Shown: positions 55,004 through 64,000 of the stretch, in pieces
Numbering within the stretch: the first letter of the stretch is position 1
How the letters are laid out: every line of letters begins with the position of its first letter
Translations under genes and position numbers: made by a program
The notes under the pieces: model-generated
Database searches by the model: none
What the model was told of the DNA's origin: nothing
What the model saw: the letters and a program-made list of their open reading frames with translations, nothing else
From: a gamma proteobacterium HdN1
GTDB lineage: Bacteria > Pseudomonadota > Gammaproteobacteria > Pseudomonadales > Ketobacteraceae
Direction: 5' to 3'
NCBI GenBank assembly: GCA_000198515.1
Contig: FP929140.1
Span: 4,523,456 to 4,587,455 of the forward strand
DNA: 64,000 nucleotides

Positions 55004-55921
55004 TTATTTGATATGAGACAGGATTCCATCCAGTTCGTCGAGGGAGTTGTAGCGAATGACAAGTTTCCCCTTCCCTTTCGCGGAGTGCTGAATGAGCACA
55101 GGGGCGCCAATTTTCGTTGCCAAATCATCCTGTAAGCTACGAACGTCGGGATCCACGGTATACCGAATCGGCGCATCAGGTTGGGCAGTCTGAAGATGGC
55201 GAACCAGCGCTTCCGTCTGACGTACGCTGAGGCCTTTTGCAGAAATAATTTTCGCGGCTTCCGTTTGACGATGCTGGTCTAGTGCAAGAATCGCGCGAGC
55301 ATGCCCCATTTCTAAATCACCGTGCTCAAGCATCCGGCGCGCTTCGGGGCTTAGACCCATTAAGCGCAACAGGTTGGTTACGGTAACGCGGGATTTACCA
55401 ACAGCGTCTGCGACTTCTTGATGAGTTAGCTCAAACTCTTCCTGCAGGCGCGTGAGCGCAACGGCCTCTTCGATTGGGTTTAGGTCTTCGCGTTGAATAT
55501 TTTCAATCAGCGCCATTGCAAGCGCCGCATTGTCAGGCACATCGCGGACAATGCAAGGAACGGTATCTAGTTCTGCAAGTTGGCTTGCGCGCCAACGGCG
55601 CTCACCGGCGATAATTTCATAGCGGTTTTTTGTCGGTAAGGGGCGAACGATGATGGGCTGCATCAAACCTTGCGCTTTAATGGAGTCTGCAAGTTCCTGC
55701 AGCGCGTCTTGGTTCATGTCGCGGCGCGGTTGGTAGCGGCCGCGCTCAAGAAATTCAACGGGCAGATGGCGCATCTCTCCCTGCACTATCTCACTTTCCG
55801 CTACAGCGATATCGGCCGCTTCAGATTTCGGTTCGGAAAGAAGCGGCATTGGTGCTGGCGCAGCAGCCATGCTCAGCAGGGCATCCAAGCCACGACCTAA
55901 GCCTTTTTTCTTGGTGGACAT
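55004..55921 (-). CDS. parB: Chromosome partitioning protein ParB
   Basis: Binds parS and spreads on DNA as a CTP switch. 305 residues: N-terminal KKKGLGRGLDALLS, the CTPase motif region GERRWRASQLA, ENIQREDLNPIEEA, the HTH LTHQEVADAVGKSRVTVTNLLRL and a C-terminal dimer domain. Directly downstream of parA (77 bp). Confidence 0.97.
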   Translation of the reverse strand: MSTKKKGLGRGLDALLSMAAAPAPMPLLSEPKSEAADIAVAESEIVQGEMRHLPVEFLERGRYQPRRDMNQDALQELADSIKAQGLMQPIIVRPLPTKNRYEIIAGERRWRASQLAELDTVPCIVRDVPDNAALAMALIENIQREDLNPIEEAVALTRLQEEFELTHQEVADAVGKSRVTVTNLLRLMGLSPEARRMLEHGDLEMGHARAILALDQHRQTEAAKIISAKGLSVRQTEALVRHLQTAQPDAPIRYTVDPDVRSLQDDLATKIGAPVLIQHSAKGKGKLVIRYNSLDELDGILSHIK

Positions 55922-55998
55922 GGAGTGGGTGGTTCCTTACTCGGTCGGTGTATTTTGAAAATGTTGGCCAATTCGTTCGGGCTTGCAACCGCTTTGAT

Positions 55999-56820
55999 TT
56001 AAGCGGTACCCGGTGTTTTTATTTCAGTAGCGCTAATCGCTTGGCCGGGTTTTGAACCTTGCTCCGCACGCCGAATCAGTTCCCCTGCTAGCGCAAGGTA
56101 AGATACCGCACCTCGCGATTTCTGATCGTATTGTAGTGCAGAGAGGCCATGACTGGGCGCCTCGGCAAGACGAACATTGCGTGGGATGATCGTACGATAC
56201 ACTTTATCCCCAAAATGCTGGGTGAGTTGGCTAGAAACTTGGTTGGCGAGCGCGATCCGTGGATCGTACATGGTACGCAGCAACCCGTCGATTTGCAGTT
56301 TGGGATTTAGGACGCTACGGATTTTCTCAATGGTGCCCAACAATGCGGTTAGCCCTTCCAGAGCGTAATATTCGCACTGAATCGGGATAACAACGCCGTC
56401 GGCAGCAACCAACGCGTTGATCGTTAGCATATTCAGCGAGGGGGGGCAGTCAATTATAATGAAATCGTAGACATTTCGGACGCGATCCAAAGCTTTCTCT
56501 AAGCGACGCTCTTTGTTGGTGGCGTCAAGAAGCATCACCTCTGCTGCGGTTAAGTCGCCGTTTGCTGGCAAAAGGTCAAAGCCGGCTTCTGTAGGGATGC
56601 GCACTTCTTCAACAGGAACTTCGTCGACTAAAACATCGAAGATTGTGCGTGTTTGTTCGCTTTTATTGACCCCACTCCCCATGGTGGCATTGCCTTGAGG
56701 GTCTAGATCAATCAGAAGAGTTTTGCGCCGCGTTGCCGCGAGGGATGCAGCGAGATTCACGCTGGAGGTTGTTTTCCCTACGCCACCTTTTTGATTGGCT
56801 ACTGCTAGGATTTTGCCCAC
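55999..56820 (-). CDS. parA: Chromosome partitioning ATPase ParA
   Basis: Walker-type ATPase that moves ParB-parS complexes. 273 residues with the deviant Walker A KGGVGKTTSS at 10-19, LLIDLDPQGNAT, and IIIDCPPSLN. Between rsmG and parB, as in most bacteria with chromosomal parAB. Confidence 0.98.
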   Translation of the reverse strand: MGKILAVANQKGGVGKTTSSVNLAASLAATRRKTLLIDLDPQGNATMGSGVNKSEQTRTIFDVLVDEVPVEEVRIPTEAGFDLLPANGDLTAAEVMLLDATNKERRLEKALDRVRNVYDFIIIDCPPSLNMLTINALVAADGVVIPIQCEYYALEGLTALLGTIEKIRSVLNPKLQIDGLLRTMYDPRIALANQVSSQLTQHFGDKVYRTIIPRNVRLAEAPSHGLSALQYDQKSRGAVSYLALAGELIRRAEQGSKPGQAISATEIKTPGTA

Positions 56821-56852
56821 GCTCAGCTCCTTGCGCTGCGATTTTTTTTAAC

Positions 56853-57533
56853 TCAGGGTTTGATGATGACGAGGTGTCTTTCTTCGTTCAACATTGGTAC
56901 CGACAACGGTATCACGTCTAGGCATCTTGGTTCTAGTTTCTGTTGCAGTTCAAGCAGTTCCGAAGGATCAATGCGGCCTTTCATCGCCAACAATTCGCCA
57001 TTGGCTTGTAATTTTGGCGTGGCAAGCTGCATAAACAGGGTAAGCGCGCTGAAAGCTCGCGAGGTGATCTGATCGAATGACTGTGCTGGTTGGAAATTTT
57101 CCACTCGCGCATTTACGATCTGAAGATTGGGGAGCGAAAGTTCAGTAGCCGCTTGTTGAAGAAATCGCGTTTTCTTGCCGTTGCTGTCCAACAGTGTAAA
57201 CGAGAGCTCTGACAGGCATATTGCGAGGGGGATTCCGGGCAAGCCACCGCCGCTGCCAATGTCCAATACCTTAGGGCCTTTTACCCAAGGCAGGATGCTT
57301 AGAGAATCCAGAAGGTGGCGCACAACCATTTCTTCAGGGTCGCGTACTGAAGTAAGGTTATAGGCTTTGTTCCATTTATGGAGAAGCTCTAAAAATTTCA
57401 GTAGCTTGGGTGCGGCCCTTTCAAGCAAAGTAGCGCAATCGTGTATTTGTGGCTCTTGGGAAAGAGCCATAGAACGCAACCCAGTTTGTAAACACTCACA
57501 CACAAACTTGTCAAAATGCGTTGTGATGTCCAT
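56853..57533 (-). CDS. rsmG: 16S rRNA m7G527 methyltransferase RsmG
   Basis: SAM-dependent methyltransferase; loss gives low-level streptomycin resistance in other bacteria. 226 residues, with LLHKWNKAYNLTSVRDPEEM and the SAM motif VLDIGSGGGLPGIPLA. Its ATG at 57533 overlaps the mnmG stop by one base (TAATG), so it is translationally coupled to mnmG. Confidence 0.97.
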   Translation of the reverse strand: MDITTHFDKFVCECLQTGLRSMALSQEPQIHDCATLLERAAPKLLKFLELLHKWNKAYNLTSVRDPEEMVVRHLLDSLSILPWVKGPKVLDIGSGGGLPGIPLAICLSELSFTLLDSNGKKTRFLQQAATELSLPNLQIVNARVENFQPAQSFDQITSRAFSALTLFMQLATPKLQANGELLAMKGRIDPSELLELQQKLEPRCLDVIPLSVPMLNEERHLVIIKP

Positions 57534-59416
57534 TAAGCGCTGGCTCGCTTACTATCGGATTTCTTTAGGTGGATCAAAAGTAATGAAATCGCCGCTGGCG
57601 TAATGCCTGGGATACGCGAAGCTTGGCCGATTGTTGCCGGTTTTACTGCAACCAATTTCTGAGTGGCTTCGTTGGACAGCCCTTTCACTTTTGTAAAATC
57701 GAAGCCCTCCGGCAATCGGGTTTCTTCGCTGGCACGCAAGCGGCTAATTTCTTCTTTCTGGCGCAAGATATAGCCTTCGTATTTCGCATTGATCTCCACC
57801 TGTTCGGCAACCGCTGGGTCTTCGACCGCATCGCCTGTAAGATTGCCAAGGTCTGCATAGCCAAGCTCTGGGCGTTTTAGCAGTTCGAGCAGTGAGTACT
57901 CGCGCTGAATCGCGTGTTCAGTGTGCTGGTTGATACGTTCAGCAATGAGGCTCTCCGGCGAAATACGGATACAACGAAGGCGTTCGGTTTCACGTGCGAT
58001 GGCTTCGCGTTTTTTGCAAAAGGCCGACCAGCGAGTGTCGTCAACCAGCCCGAGCTCTCGGCCTTTCTCGGTGAGTCGGAGATCAGCGTTGTCTTCCCGT
58101 AAAATCAAACGGTATTCGGCGCGGCTTGTGAACATTCGATACGGCTCACGGGTACCCATAGTGATAAGGTCGTCCACCAAAACCCCCAAATAGGCTTGAT
58201 CACGATGCGGGGTCCAAGGCGCTTTACCCTGCACCGACAATGCCGCATTAGCACCGGCAAGCAAGCCCTGAGCGGCGGCCTCCTCATAGCCAGTAGTGCC
58301 GTTTATCTGACCTGCAAAATAGAGCCCTCCCAAGGTTTTTGTGGCCAAACTTGGGTGTAGGTCGCGTGGATCAAAGTAATCATACTCAATCGCATAGCCG
58401 GGGCGAAGGATATGAGCGTGTTCGAGGCCACGAATGGAGTGCACAAGCTTCAGTTGAATATCAAAAGGTAGACTCGTTGATATTCCGTTGGGGTAGAGCT
58501 CATGCGTAGTTAATCCCTCCGGCTCGAGGAATACTTGGTGCTGGTTTTTGTCCGCGAAGCGGTGAATTTTATCCTCGATGGAGGGGCAGTAACGAGGACC
58601 AATACCTTCGATCACTCCGGTATACATTGGAGAGCGATTAAGACCACTGCGAATAATCTCGTGGGTAGATTCGTTCGTATGGGTGATATAGCAGGAGATT
58701 TGTTTGGGGTGATCAGAGAGGTTCCCCATAAACGACATCACGGGGGTTGGCGTGTCGCCGGGTTGTTCCTGCATTACGGAAAAATCAACGCTACGCGCGT
58801 CAATTCGCGGCGGTGTTCCTGTTTTGAGTCGATCAACGCGCAACGGCAATTCGCGTAAACGATGAGCAAGCGCGATCGAAGGCGGATCTCCTGCTCTGCC
58901 CCCCGCGTGACTCTCTAATCCAATATGGATCTTCCCGCCCAAAAATGTTCCAACGGTGAGCACAACGGTGTGCGAACGAAAGCGTATGCCAGAATGGGTG
59001 ACAACACCTTGCACTTGATCGCCCACAACAATCAGATCGTCGGCTGCCTGCTGAAAAATATCGAGATTATCTTGGTTCTCAAGTGTTTGGCGGATGGCCG
59101 CCTTATAGAGGATTCGATCTGCCTGCGCTCGCGTGGCGCGCACGGCTGGCCCTTTGCGGCTATTCAGGACTCGAAACTGGATTCCCGCACGATCTGCAGC
59201 CCGCGCCATCACGCCGCCGAGAGCATCAATTTCCTTCACCAAATGGCTTTTGCCAATTCCGCCGATTGCGGGATTGCATGACATTTGCCCAAGCGTTTCG
59301 ATGTTGTGAGAAAGCAACAGGGTTTGGCAGCCCATACGCGCCGCTGCTAAGGCGGCTTCCGTGCCCGCATGGCCACCGCCAATCACGATAACATCGTAAT
59401 GTTTTGGGTATTCCAA
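57533..59416 (-). CDS. mnmG: tRNA uridine-5-carboxymethylaminomethyl modification enzyme MnmG
   Basis: FAD enzyme that with MnmE modifies U34 of tRNAs. The start is TTG at 59416 with AAGGAG seven bases upstream; it gives [21 protein letters not shown] and 627 residues, close to E. coli (629). A longer frame to 59530 runs through the promoter and is rejected. FAD motif [34 protein letters not shown] and the C-terminal [18 protein letters not shown] are present. Downstream of the candidate oriC. Confidence 0.97.
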   Translation of the reverse strand: MEYPKHYDVIVIGGGHAGTEAALAAARMGCQTLLLSHNIETLGQMSCNPAIGGIGKSHLVKEIDALGGVMARAADRAGIQFRVLNSRKGPAVRATRAQADRILYKAAIRQTLENQDNLDIFQQAADDLIVVGDQVQGVVTHSGIRFRSHTVVLTVGTFLGGKIHIGLESHAGGRAGDPPSIALAHRLRELPLRVDRLKTGTPPRIDARSVDFSVMQEQPGDTPTPVMSFMGNLSDHPKQISCYITHTNESTHEIIRSGLNRSPMYTGVIEGIGPRYCPSIEDKIHRFADKNQHQVFLEPEGLTTHELYPNGISTSLPFDIQLKLVHSIRGLEHAHILRPGYAIEYDYFDPRDLHPSLATKTLGGLYFAGQINGTTGYEEAAAQGLLAGANAALSVQGKAPWTPHRDQAYLGVLVDDLITMGTREPYRMFTSRAEYRLILREDNADLRLTEKGRELGLVDDTRWSAFCKKREAIARETERLRCIRISPESLIAERINQHTEHAIQREYSLLELLKRPELGYADLGNLTGDAVEDPAVAEQVEINAKYEGYILRQKEEISRLRASEETRLPEGFDFTKVKGLSNEATQKLVAVKPATIGQASRIPGITPAAISLLLIHLKKSDSKRASA

Positions 59417-59464
59417 AGAGAATCTCCTTGCCAAAGTCGCCGCGTATTGTTGTTGAGGTGCCAA

Positions 59465-59470
59465 ATTATA
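59465..59470 (-). promoter_or_regulatory. -10 element of mnmG
   Basis: Minus-strand TATAAT about 49 bp before the TTG start of mnmG. The -35 region is weak. It lies at the edge of the candidate origin, where transcription could affect initiation. Confidence 0.5.
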
Positions 59471-59555
59471 CGGGCTGTGCATTCGAATAATACAGTTCGG
59501 ACAAAATTTATACTGCTGTTGCTCAATCACACAGGGATTGAAGTTGGACGCTGGT

Positions 59556-59798
59556 TACTAATTAAATTAATTCTTTTAAAAGAAAAGATAATGTTTATAG
59601 CTATTAGTCTTTACTTGGCCTGTGGATAACTTGATTCAAGCCTTTATAATCAATGAGATGAGAGCTTTCTAAGCTTGTCCACATCGGATGTATGACTTGT
59701 TGAGGTGGGCGGGATGGTTTGTGGATAACTTTGAAGAGCAGCTTAAGGACTGATTTGAGCACGGTTTATTCAGAGTGCTTACGGGTGGTTGTGCACAG
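59556..59798. other. Candidate replication origin oriC (DnaA boxes and AT-rich region)
   Basis: In the 516-bp gap between mnmG and mnmE, an AT-rich block at about 59556-59613 (including TTAAATTAATTCTTTTAAAA) is followed by DnaA boxes: perfect TGTGGATAA at 59621-59629 and 59720-59728, TTGTCCACA at 59675-59683 (one change from TTATCCACA), and a weaker TGTGCACAG at 59790-59798; another weak one, TGTGCATTC, lies at 59476-59484. E. coli oriC also adjoins mnmG (gidA). Pseudomonas instead has its main origin near dnaA-rpmH; that side is cut off here. The rest of the gap (59417-59932) holds no gene. Confidence 0.65.
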
Positions 59799-59932
59799 AG
59801 TTGCGTGGCCGTCGTGTCGGGAGATTTAAGACGGACTGATCTGGAGGAAAGAGTCGGGCTCTTTATTTCTGAGGGCGCTTAAGCGGGGTGTTGGAGTTTG
59901 CGTCGGTTTTCAGGGTGAAATCTGACGTACTC

Positions 59933-61327
59933 TCACTTGCCTATGCAAAACGATGAAAAGATCTCGCCGAGGAGATCGTCTGATGTGAATTGGCCAGTGA
60001 TCGTCGAGAGCTGTTCTTGGGCAGCGCGCAGGTCTTCTGCAAGCAATTCCCCTGCTCCGTGGCTGAGGAGTTGTTGCTGGCCGGTAACGAGGAACTCGCG
60101 GGCGGTTTCGAGGGCAAGGAGGTGGCGTTGGCGGGCGCTGAAGGTGGTCTCGGCGGGTTCTTCGTAACCCATGATCTGCTTCAGATGTTCACGCAGGAGA
60201 TCAACGCCTTGGCCAGAGCGTGCGCAGAGTCGGATGGTAGGAATATTATCATGCTCCGATTGGCCAGCGGCTTCATCCGCGAGGTCGATTTTGTTGCGCA
60301 CGATGGTCATCCGATTCATAGCACTGGGTGCTCGCTCGTGCAGGGTGTTGATGAATTCGGGCCAAAACTTGGCGGGATGCAGGTCGAGATGCTCGCTTGC
60401 ATCCGTGAGCAGGAGAATGCGATCAGCTCGCTCAATTTCCTGCCACGCACGTCGTATGCCTTCTTGCTCTACCTCATCAGCGCTTTCCCGCAAGCCTGCA
60501 GTGTCGCTAATGTGAAGAGGCATTCCATCGAGGTGAATGTGTTCATGCAAAACGTCTCGGGTGGTTCCTGCGATCGGAGTGACGATAGCGCGATCCGTTC
60601 CGGCAAGTTGATTGAGAAGACTTGATTTTCCGGCGTTGGGCTTTCCGGCGAGAACAACACGCATCCCCTCTTTTAGAAGTACGCCGCGTTTTGCTTCTGA
60701 AAATATTGCATCTAGGTGCGCGAGAAGTTTATTTAGCTGATCCTGCACGCGGCCGTCAGAGAGAAAGTCGATTTCCTCCTCTGGAAAATCAATTGCCGCT
60801 TCAACAAATACCCGTAGGCGAATTAGCTCATTCAAAAATTCGTTGATTTTTATCGAGAATGCGCCTTGTAACGAACGTATTGCGCTGCGTGCGGCCTGTT
60901 CGCTGCCGCTATCAATTAAATCTGCGATTGCTTCAGCTTGTGCAAGATCAAGCTTGTCGTTGTGAAATGCGCGTTCTGAAAACTCCCCCGGCCGCGCGAG
61001 CCTCGCACCAAGAGTGATGGCGCGATCCATGAGCTGAGAAATCACAAAGGGGCCACCATGCGCTTGAAGCTCGATGACGTCTTCGCCGGTGAAAGAATGC
61101 GGCGAAGGAAAGTATAGGAGCAGACCATGGTCTAAGACATTGCCCGCCGCATCAAAGAACTCAGAAAAATAGGCGTGACGCGCTTGGAGAACGCCTGAAC
61201 GAAGGCAGATTGCCAGCCCGATAGAGAGCGCCTCTGGGCCTGATAGGCGGACAATGCCCACCCCGCCGCGCCCAGGCGGGGTGGCTTGTGCCGCAATGGT
61301 GTCGTTACGGAATAAGGTAGAGCTCAA
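59933..61327 (-). CDS. mnmE: tRNA modification GTPase MnmE
   Basis: Partner of MnmG. 464 residues: N-terminal formyl-THF domain ([30 protein letters not shown] shape), helical domain, G domain with [24 protein letters not shown] and NKIDL, and the C-terminal FCIGK whose Cys is essential in the family. Its ATG overlaps the yidC stop by four bases. Confidence 0.98.
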   Translation of the reverse strand: MSSTLFRNDTIAAQATPPGRGGVGIVRLSGPEALSIGLAICLRSGVLQARHAYFSEFFDAAGNVLDHGLLLYFPSPHSFTGEDVIELQAHGGPFVISQLMDRAITLGARLARPGEFSERAFHNDKLDLAQAEAIADLIDSGSEQAARSAIRSLQGAFSIKINEFLNELIRLRVFVEAAIDFPEEEIDFLSDGRVQDQLNKLLAHLDAIFSEAKRGVLLKEGMRVVLAGKPNAGKSSLLNQLAGTDRAIVTPIAGTTRDVLHEHIHLDGMPLHISDTAGLRESADEVEQEGIRRAWQEIERADRILLLTDASEHLDLHPAKFWPEFINTLHERAPSAMNRMTIVRNKIDLADEAAGQSEHDNIPTIRLCARSGQGVDLLREHLKQIMGYEEPAETTFSARQRHLLALETAREFLVTGQQQLLSHGAGELLAEDLRAAQEQLSTITGQFTSDDLLGEIFSSFCIGK

Positions 61328-63030
61328 CTGTGTTTAATGCCTTCCGCTTCAATTTTCCGCGTAATGATCCACTGCTGAAGGATGGATAGGCTGTTGTTGG
61401 TGATCCAGTAAACGACCAGTCCGGCAGGGAACCACAGGAACATCACTGTAAAGATGATGGGCATAAACTTCATAAGTTTCGCCTGCATCGGGTCTGGCGG
61501 AGCGGGGTTAAGGGCCGTCTGGATATACATGGTTCCGCCCATAATTAGCGGCAGAATAAAATACGGATCCATTACGGATAAATCGGTAAGCCAACCAAAA
61601 AACGGAGCTTGCCGTAGTTCAACGCTTTCCAATAGCGCCCAGTAAAGCGCTAAAAACACTGGCATCTGGATCAGGATGGGTAAGCATCCACCAAGAGGAT
61701 TGATCTTGTTATCGCGGTAGAGCTTCATCATTTCTTGCGAAAGCTTTTGGCGGTCATCGGCGTACTGCTCTCGAAGCCGCAGAAGCGCAGGCTGAACGGT
61801 TCTCATCTTGGCCATCGAGCGATAGCTGATCGCTGAAGGATAGAAGAACAGCGCTTTGATCGTCACGGTTAGGAGAATAATAGAAACACCCCAATTGGCA
61901 GTCAGTGCATGAAACGTTGAAAGTAGCCAAAAGAGGATTTTTGAAATAAAGAACAGTGGTCCGTAGTCGACGACGAGATCAAGCCCTTTCCCAGGCACTA
62001 ACGCCTCTAGGGTCTTTTGAATCTTTGGACCAACATACAGGCTTGCTTGATAGTCTTGGCTCGCGCCTGGAGCAACGGTCACTGAGTGCCCGACGATGCG
62101 TGCGATGGTGTTGCCCTTTACGGCTGCTGTCGAGTAGTCGTATTGTTGGTTTTGATCCGGAATCCAAGCAGCTAAAAAGTAATGCTGGATGATCGCCATC
62201 CAACCGCCCGTTACACCTTTAAGGTCTAATGGGGTTTTTACAAGGGCGTCAAACTTCTCTTTATTGTAGGGTTTTTCAGGGCTCCAATAGGCAACCCCTA
62301 AAAACGTTGGCAAGCCGAAACCTGTGGTGTGCTGTACGCCAGGATCTGGGCTGTTGTCTCGCTTGATTTGAGCGAAAAAGGCGGCTGTCCAAGGCTGGCT
62401 AGAGGTGTTATGAACGTCGTAGCGGTTTTTTATTACATACGAGCCTTTCGCGAACTCAAAGGTCTTTGTGACCTTGACGCCGTTTTCATCGACAAAATGT
62501 AAGGGTACCACTAGGTGATCCCCTTTGAGTTCGTATTCGGTTTGGTCGGTCGTGTATTGAGGCCGACCTGCAGCATTCGAATCAGGCCCATTTATACCGG
62601 CAAGGCCACTTTGAGCAACGTAAGTCGTTTGAGCGGTCTCGGCTAGAATCGAAATCGGAGTGCCCTTGTCTTCAATTGAAATCGGGTATGCTTTCAGGCG
62701 AACACTCACGACGTCGCCGCCTAGGGTGCTGATCTCAACAGAAAGTACGTCGGTTTCGACTCGAATTAGTCCACCCGCTTTTTTTGCAGATTGGGCGTCG
62801 CTCACTAGCGCGGGCAATGACTGTTTCTCGGAGTTGGTGACCGATGGTAAGTCCTCACTGCCTTTTGGCGATTCAGTGATTACAGGCGTATCACCCTGTG
62901 AATAACTCTGTGGAAGCTTTGTTTCCGAAGCCGCGTGCTGCTTGCTCCCGTAATCTTGGTTCCATGTGTAGATCATCGCGTATGACACGATGGCGAGCAA
63001 ACCGATAAGGAGGGTGCGTTGCCAGTCCAT
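61324..63030 (-). CDS. yidC: Membrane protein insertase YidC
   Basis: Inserts proteins such as AtpE into the inner membrane. 568 residues: N-terminal signal-anchor ([18 protein letters not shown]), a large periplasmic domain, and five C-terminal helices with the conserved Arg in [14 protein letters not shown]. Downstream of yidD by three bp. Confidence 0.98.
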   Translation of the reverse strand: MDWQRTLLIGLLAIVSYAMIYTWNQDYGSKQHAASETKLPQSYSQGDTPVITESPKGSEDLPSVTNSEKQSLPALVSDAQSAKKAGGLIRVETDVLSVEISTLGGDVVSVRLKAYPISIEDKGTPISILAETAQTTYVAQSGLAGINGPDSNAAGRPQYTTDQTEYELKGDHLVVPLHFVDENGVKVTKTFEFAKGSYVIKNRYDVHNTSSQPWTAAFFAQIKRDNSPDPGVQHTTGFGLPTFLGVAYWSPEKPYNKEKFDALVKTPLDLKGVTGGWMAIIQHYFLAAWIPDQNQQYDYSTAAVKGNTIARIVGHSVTVAPGASQDYQASLYVGPKIQKTLEALVPGKGLDLVVDYGPLFFISKILFWLLSTFHALTANWGVSIILLTVTIKALFFYPSAISYRSMAKMRTVQPALLRLREQYADDRQKLSQEMMKLYRDNKINPLGGCLPILIQMPVFLALYWALLESVELRQAPFFGWLTDLSVMDPYFILPLIMGGTMYIQTALNPAPPDPMQAKLMKFMPIIFTVMFLWFPAGLVVYWITNNSLSILQQWIITRKIEAEGIKHS

Positions 63031-63033
63031 AGG

Positions 63034-63291
63034 TTACAACTGCCTGATTTTAAATGGGTTTTTAAGATGTTCCGGAAGAGTTTCCGGTACGAGATCTATA
63101 CCACCCTCGTGAAAAGGGTGGCATTTGCAGAGTCGGCGAACGGTGAGGAAACTTCCCCAGAATGCACCATGTTGCTGGATCGCTTCCTGTGAATAACAGG
63201 AGCAACTTGGGTAAAAACGGCAATGGCTGCCGAGCAAAGGGCTAATCAAATAGCGGTAAAATTTGAGCAAACTAAGAAGAATTGCCTTCAC
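63034..63291 (-). CDS. yidD: Membrane protein insertion efficiency factor YidD
   Basis: 85-residue amphipathic protein with the Cys-rich motif [11 protein letters not shown] and [15 protein letters not shown]. It overlaps rnpA by four bp and precedes yidC, the universal order. Confidence 0.96.
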   Translation of the reverse strand: MKAILLSLLKFYRYLISPLLGSHCRFYPSCSCYSQEAIQQHGAFWGSFLTVRRLCKCHPFHEGGIDLVPETLPEHLKNPFKIRQL

Positions 63292-63689
63292 GCTAGTTGC
63301 TGCCCCTGCGGGTTGTCACTTATTGCTCTTTGCACATGCGCCCGCTTTTTTGCCAGTTTCAACCATATTTGGTCGAGCTGGCTCGGGATTTCGTTAGCAT
63401 CAAGCGCTTGTGTGCGCGAAAGCACGACGATGTCGCATCCTGTTAAGAGCATTTGGCCTTTACGGAAAGATTCCCGCGCCTGCCTTTTGAACCGATTACG
63501 ATTCACTGAATTTTTTAAATGCTTTTTAGACGCAACAAGCCCAAGTCTGGCTGGAAGTGCATCATTTCGAAACGAGGCCAACACGAGAAACTGCGCGCAG
63601 CCAAATTTGAATGAGGCATGCGCGAAAACTTGGTCGTACTCCTTCTTTTGCGTAAGCCGCAGTTCACGCGAAAAACCGAGTACAGGCAC
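63288..63689 (-). CDS. rnpA: Ribonuclease P protein component
   Basis: Protein part of RNase P, which trims tRNA 5' ends. 133 residues with the basic RNR motif [14 protein letters not shown] and LGLVASKK. It starts seven bp after rpmH and overlaps yidD. Confidence 0.96.
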   Translation of the reverse strand: MPVLGFSRELRLTQKKEYDQVFAHASFKFGCAQFLVLASFRNDALPARLGLVASKKHLKNSVNRNRFKRQARESFRKGQMLLTGCDIVVLSRTQALDANEIPSQLDQIWLKLAKKRAHVQRAISDNPQGQQLA

Positions 63690-63696
63690 GAGCGTT

Positions 63697-63831
63697 CTAC
63701 ACAGCTAAACGCTTACGGCCCTTCGCGCGGCGACGTTTAATCACAAGGCGGCCGCCTTTCGTGGCCATACGAGCACGAAATCCGTGGGTGCGCTTACGGC
63801 TGAGGTTGCTTGGTTGGAATGTACGTTTCAT
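63697..63831 (-). CDS. rpmH: 50S ribosomal protein L34
   Basis: 44 residues, [18 protein letters not shown] ... KGRKRLAV, matching L34 almost throughout. Too short for many gene finders. ATG 63831; it has its own promoter at 63892-63920 and heads the rpmH-rnpA-yidD-yidC-mnmE transcript. Confidence 0.99.
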   Translation of the reverse strand: MKRTFQPSNLSRKRTHGFRARMATKGGRLVIKRRRAKGRKRLAV

Positions 63832-63891
63832 GACACAGATCTCTTAGGGAATTGCTGGATGCGAAAATCAGCTCGCATTTAGGGACGGGTG

Positions 63892-63920
63892 ATTTTATTG
63901 GTATTGGTCGATGCTGTCAA
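63892..63920 (-). promoter_or_regulatory. Sigma-70 promoter of rpmH
   Basis: Minus strand: TTGACA (63915-63920), 17-bp spacer, TAAAAT (63892-63897). Near-consensus, fitting strong expression of L34. The remaining 80 bases to the window end show no clear DnaA box; dnaA is expected beyond the edge. Confidence 0.85.
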
Positions 63921-64000
63921 ACGCTCACAGACAAAGTCACAGAGATAGTCGCCTGATTCTATCGAAGCTAGGCAGACGACACTAATATAGCTTTTCTTTT

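Noticed and set aside
57986..58001. parS-like core GTTTCACGTG inside mnmG
   Set aside because: Only the left half matches the parS palindrome; the right half (CGATGG) does not give GAAACA.
63832..64000. Origin boxes upstream of rpmH
   Set aside because: I looked for TTATCCACA-type boxes in the last 170 bases and found none that fit; only the rpmH promoter is clear.

Overview
The window comes from a gammaproteobacterial chromosome. The evidence is the conserved origin-proximal cluster rpmH-rnpA-yidD-yidC-mnmE-mnmG-rsmG-parA-parB-atpIBEFHAGDC-glmU-glmS on the minus strand (about 43.4-63.8 kb), a LysM/def/fmt/rsmB block, an OprI/Lpp-type lipoprotein, FlgP/FlgT-type lipoproteins and a DUF1302/DUF1329 pair. 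Gene order is closest to the Pseudomonadales pattern, but I cannot name a genus. The clade-I-type (Tat-exported) N2O reductase operon shows that the organism can reduce N2O and probably respires nitrogen oxides.

Layout. 1-7.4 kb, minus strand: nosZ-nosR-nosD-nosF-nosY(partial), the N2O reductase, its electron donor/maturation flavoprotein and the NosDFY maturation ABC system. 7.7-8.9 kb: an SDR oxidoreductase with an odd tail. 9.0-10.8 kb: a gene whose helical EF-hand-like N-terminal part and C-terminal DUF1521 (metal-ion-inducible autocleavage, NopE1-type, GDPHFD site) part lie in different frames, split exactly at a run of ten cytosines. This is the most striking locus here, a candidate phase-variable self-cleaving protein. 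10.8-15.2 kb: a large lipoprotein, a PrpA-like phosphatase and a LysM protein. 15.5-18.6 kb: def-fmt-rsmB. 18.8-25.7 kb: a beta-propeller lipoprotein, a NamZ/DOMON/SCP2-like cluster, rubredoxin, an exported protein and a thiolase. 25.8-30.5 kb: flgT-flgP, a hotdog thioesterase and uvrD. 30.8-36.8 kb: DUF1302-DUF1329, then a coiled-coil protein fused to an alpha/beta-hydrolase fold that lacks the nucleophile serine. 36.9-43.4 kb: a cell-envelope region (exported protein, two divergent L,D-transpeptidases, Lpp-like lipoprotein, FN3-like lipoprotein, PF10118 protein, NlpC/P60 lipoprotein). 43.4-47.4 kb: glmU-glmS plus a lipoprotein. 47.7-54.7 kb: the complete F1Fo ATP synthase operon. 55.0-63.8 kb: parAB, rsmG, mnmG, a candidate oriC, mnmE, yidC, yidD, rnpA and rpmH.

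Functionally the window combines chromosome maintenance (oriC candidate, ParAB, UvrD), translation and tRNA modification (Def, Fmt, RsmB, RsmG, MnmE, MnmG, RnpA, L34), energy (AtpI-C, NosZRDFY) and envelope construction (GlmS/GlmU precursor supply, YidC insertion, LysM, L,D-transpeptidases, NlpC/P60, NamZ, Lpp). No tRNA, rRNA, insertion sequence, integrase or CRISPR array was seen. Start codons were chosen by ribosome-binding sites and family length; nosD, the DOMON-like gene and mnmG appear to use TTG.
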